Part shown: piece by piece, positions 63,540 through 64,000 of the stretch
Layout of the letters: each line of letters starts with the position of its first letter
How positions within the stretch are numbered: the first letter of the stretch is position 1
NCBI GenBank assembly: GCA_024734555.1
Contig: JANPWX010000172.1
Span: 1,977,364-2,041,363, forward strand
DNA from: Trochalopteron elliotii
Taxonomy: Eukaryota; Chordata; Aves; Passeriformes; Leiothrichidae
DNA: 64,000 nucleotides
Reading direction: 5' to 3'
Notes under the pieces: generated by a model
Database searches by the model: none
Told to the model about the DNA's origin: nothing
The model's input: the letters and a program-made list of their open reading frames with translations, nothing else
Translations under genes and position numbers: made by a program

Positions 63540-64000
63540 GCAGCTTTCATTTTTATGTGCCCAGGCAGCCAGGAGGGCCAACCATGTCCTGGCTGGCACA
63601 TCAGGCATAGCATCACCAGCCAGGAAAGGGGTGGCAGGGGCGGGGGTTGTCCCTCTCTGCTCAGCACCTGACGCAGCCTCACCTCAAGTGCTGGGGGCAG
63701 TTTTGGGCACAACAATGTAAAAAACCCATTAAGCTGTCAGAGAGTGTCCAAAGGAGGGCCAGGAGGATAATGAAGGGTGTGCAGGGGAAGCCTTATGAGG
63801 AGGTCACTTGGTCTGTTCTGCCCAGAGAAGGGGAGACTGAGAGTGGCTTCAGTGAGAGGACACCTCACTGTGGTCTTTAACATCCTCACAAGGGGAAGCA
63901 GAGGAACAGACACTGATCTCTTCACCCTTGTGACCAGTGACAGGACTCAAGGAAATTACATGAAGCTGAGTCAGGGGAGGATTAAGTTGGATAGCAAGTA
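63540..64000 (+). mobile_element. CR1 retroposon, ORF2 3' part, plus orientation, cut by window end
   Basis: The best-preserved CR1 in the window. In order it shows GCCAACCATGTCCTGGCTGG, ATCACCAGCCAGGAA, GTGCTGGGGGCAGTTTTGGG, AGAGTGTCCAAAGGAGGGCC, GCAGGGGAAGCCTTATGAGG, CACTTGGTCTGTTCTGCC and GTGACCAGTGACAGGACTCA. These encode the C-terminal region of the CR1 reverse transcriptase (the ANHVL...LLESVQRRA area). Small indels and stops break the frame, so it cannot encode a full protein. The copy is 5'-truncated near 63,540 and its 3' end lies beyond the window. Confidence 0.93.

Noticed and set aside
1..64000. Exons of NPVF, NFE2L3 or other neighbours expected from human synteny
   Set aside because: No recognisable protein segment of these genes was found; they would lie outside the window.

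Overview
This is vertebrate, almost certainly avian, nuclear DNA. The main evidence is several CR1 (chicken repeat 1) retroposon copies with the octamer-like CR1 3' ends of birds, in both orientations and of very different ages. The window is AT-rich, with one sharp CpG island near 7.7-8.9 kb. I found no convincing protein-coding exon. The longest open frames are chance frames, frames across N gaps, repeat translations, or frames starting at non-ATG codons.

The one gene I can identify with confidence is the microRNA miR-148a on the minus strand, at about 7,889-7,970 inside the CpG island. Both mature arms and the terminal loop match the vertebrate miR-148a precursor. An AATAAA signal on the same strand lies 97 nt past the hairpin, so the primary transcript may be short. 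Its start is probably in or just beyond the 394-base gap (8,296-8,689). In human, MIR148A lies in a gene-poor interval between NPVF and NFE2L3. The lack of protein genes here fits conserved synteny, and most of the window (8.9-64 kb) would then be the region upstream of miR-148a, where distal regulatory elements would be expected.

Layout: 1-7.6 kb, unique AT-rich DNA with two minus-strand CR1 tails; 7.6-8.9 kb, CpG island, miR-148a and a gap; 8.9-19.5 kb, AT-rich DNA with a CR1 tail and a local tandem duplication; 20.9-22.4 kb, a decayed plus-strand CR1 with a TATAAA-type hexamer microsatellite and a second gap beside it; 27.1-27.7 kb, another old CR1; 34.0-36.0 kb, two 110-bp direct repeats, each holding the same inverted repeat; 41.4 kb, a perfect 18-bp palindrome; 50.8-51.2 kb, a third gap; 53-54 kb, a hexamer repeat and an ancient CR1/L3-like fragment; 59-62.5 kb, a small minisatellite, a GATG/GATA tract and a 40-nt poly-T; 63.5-64 kb, a better-preserved CR1 running off the window.

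I saw no sign of a novel multigene system. The observations most worth checking are the miR-148a locus structure and the paired hairpin-bearing repeats at 34-36 kb.
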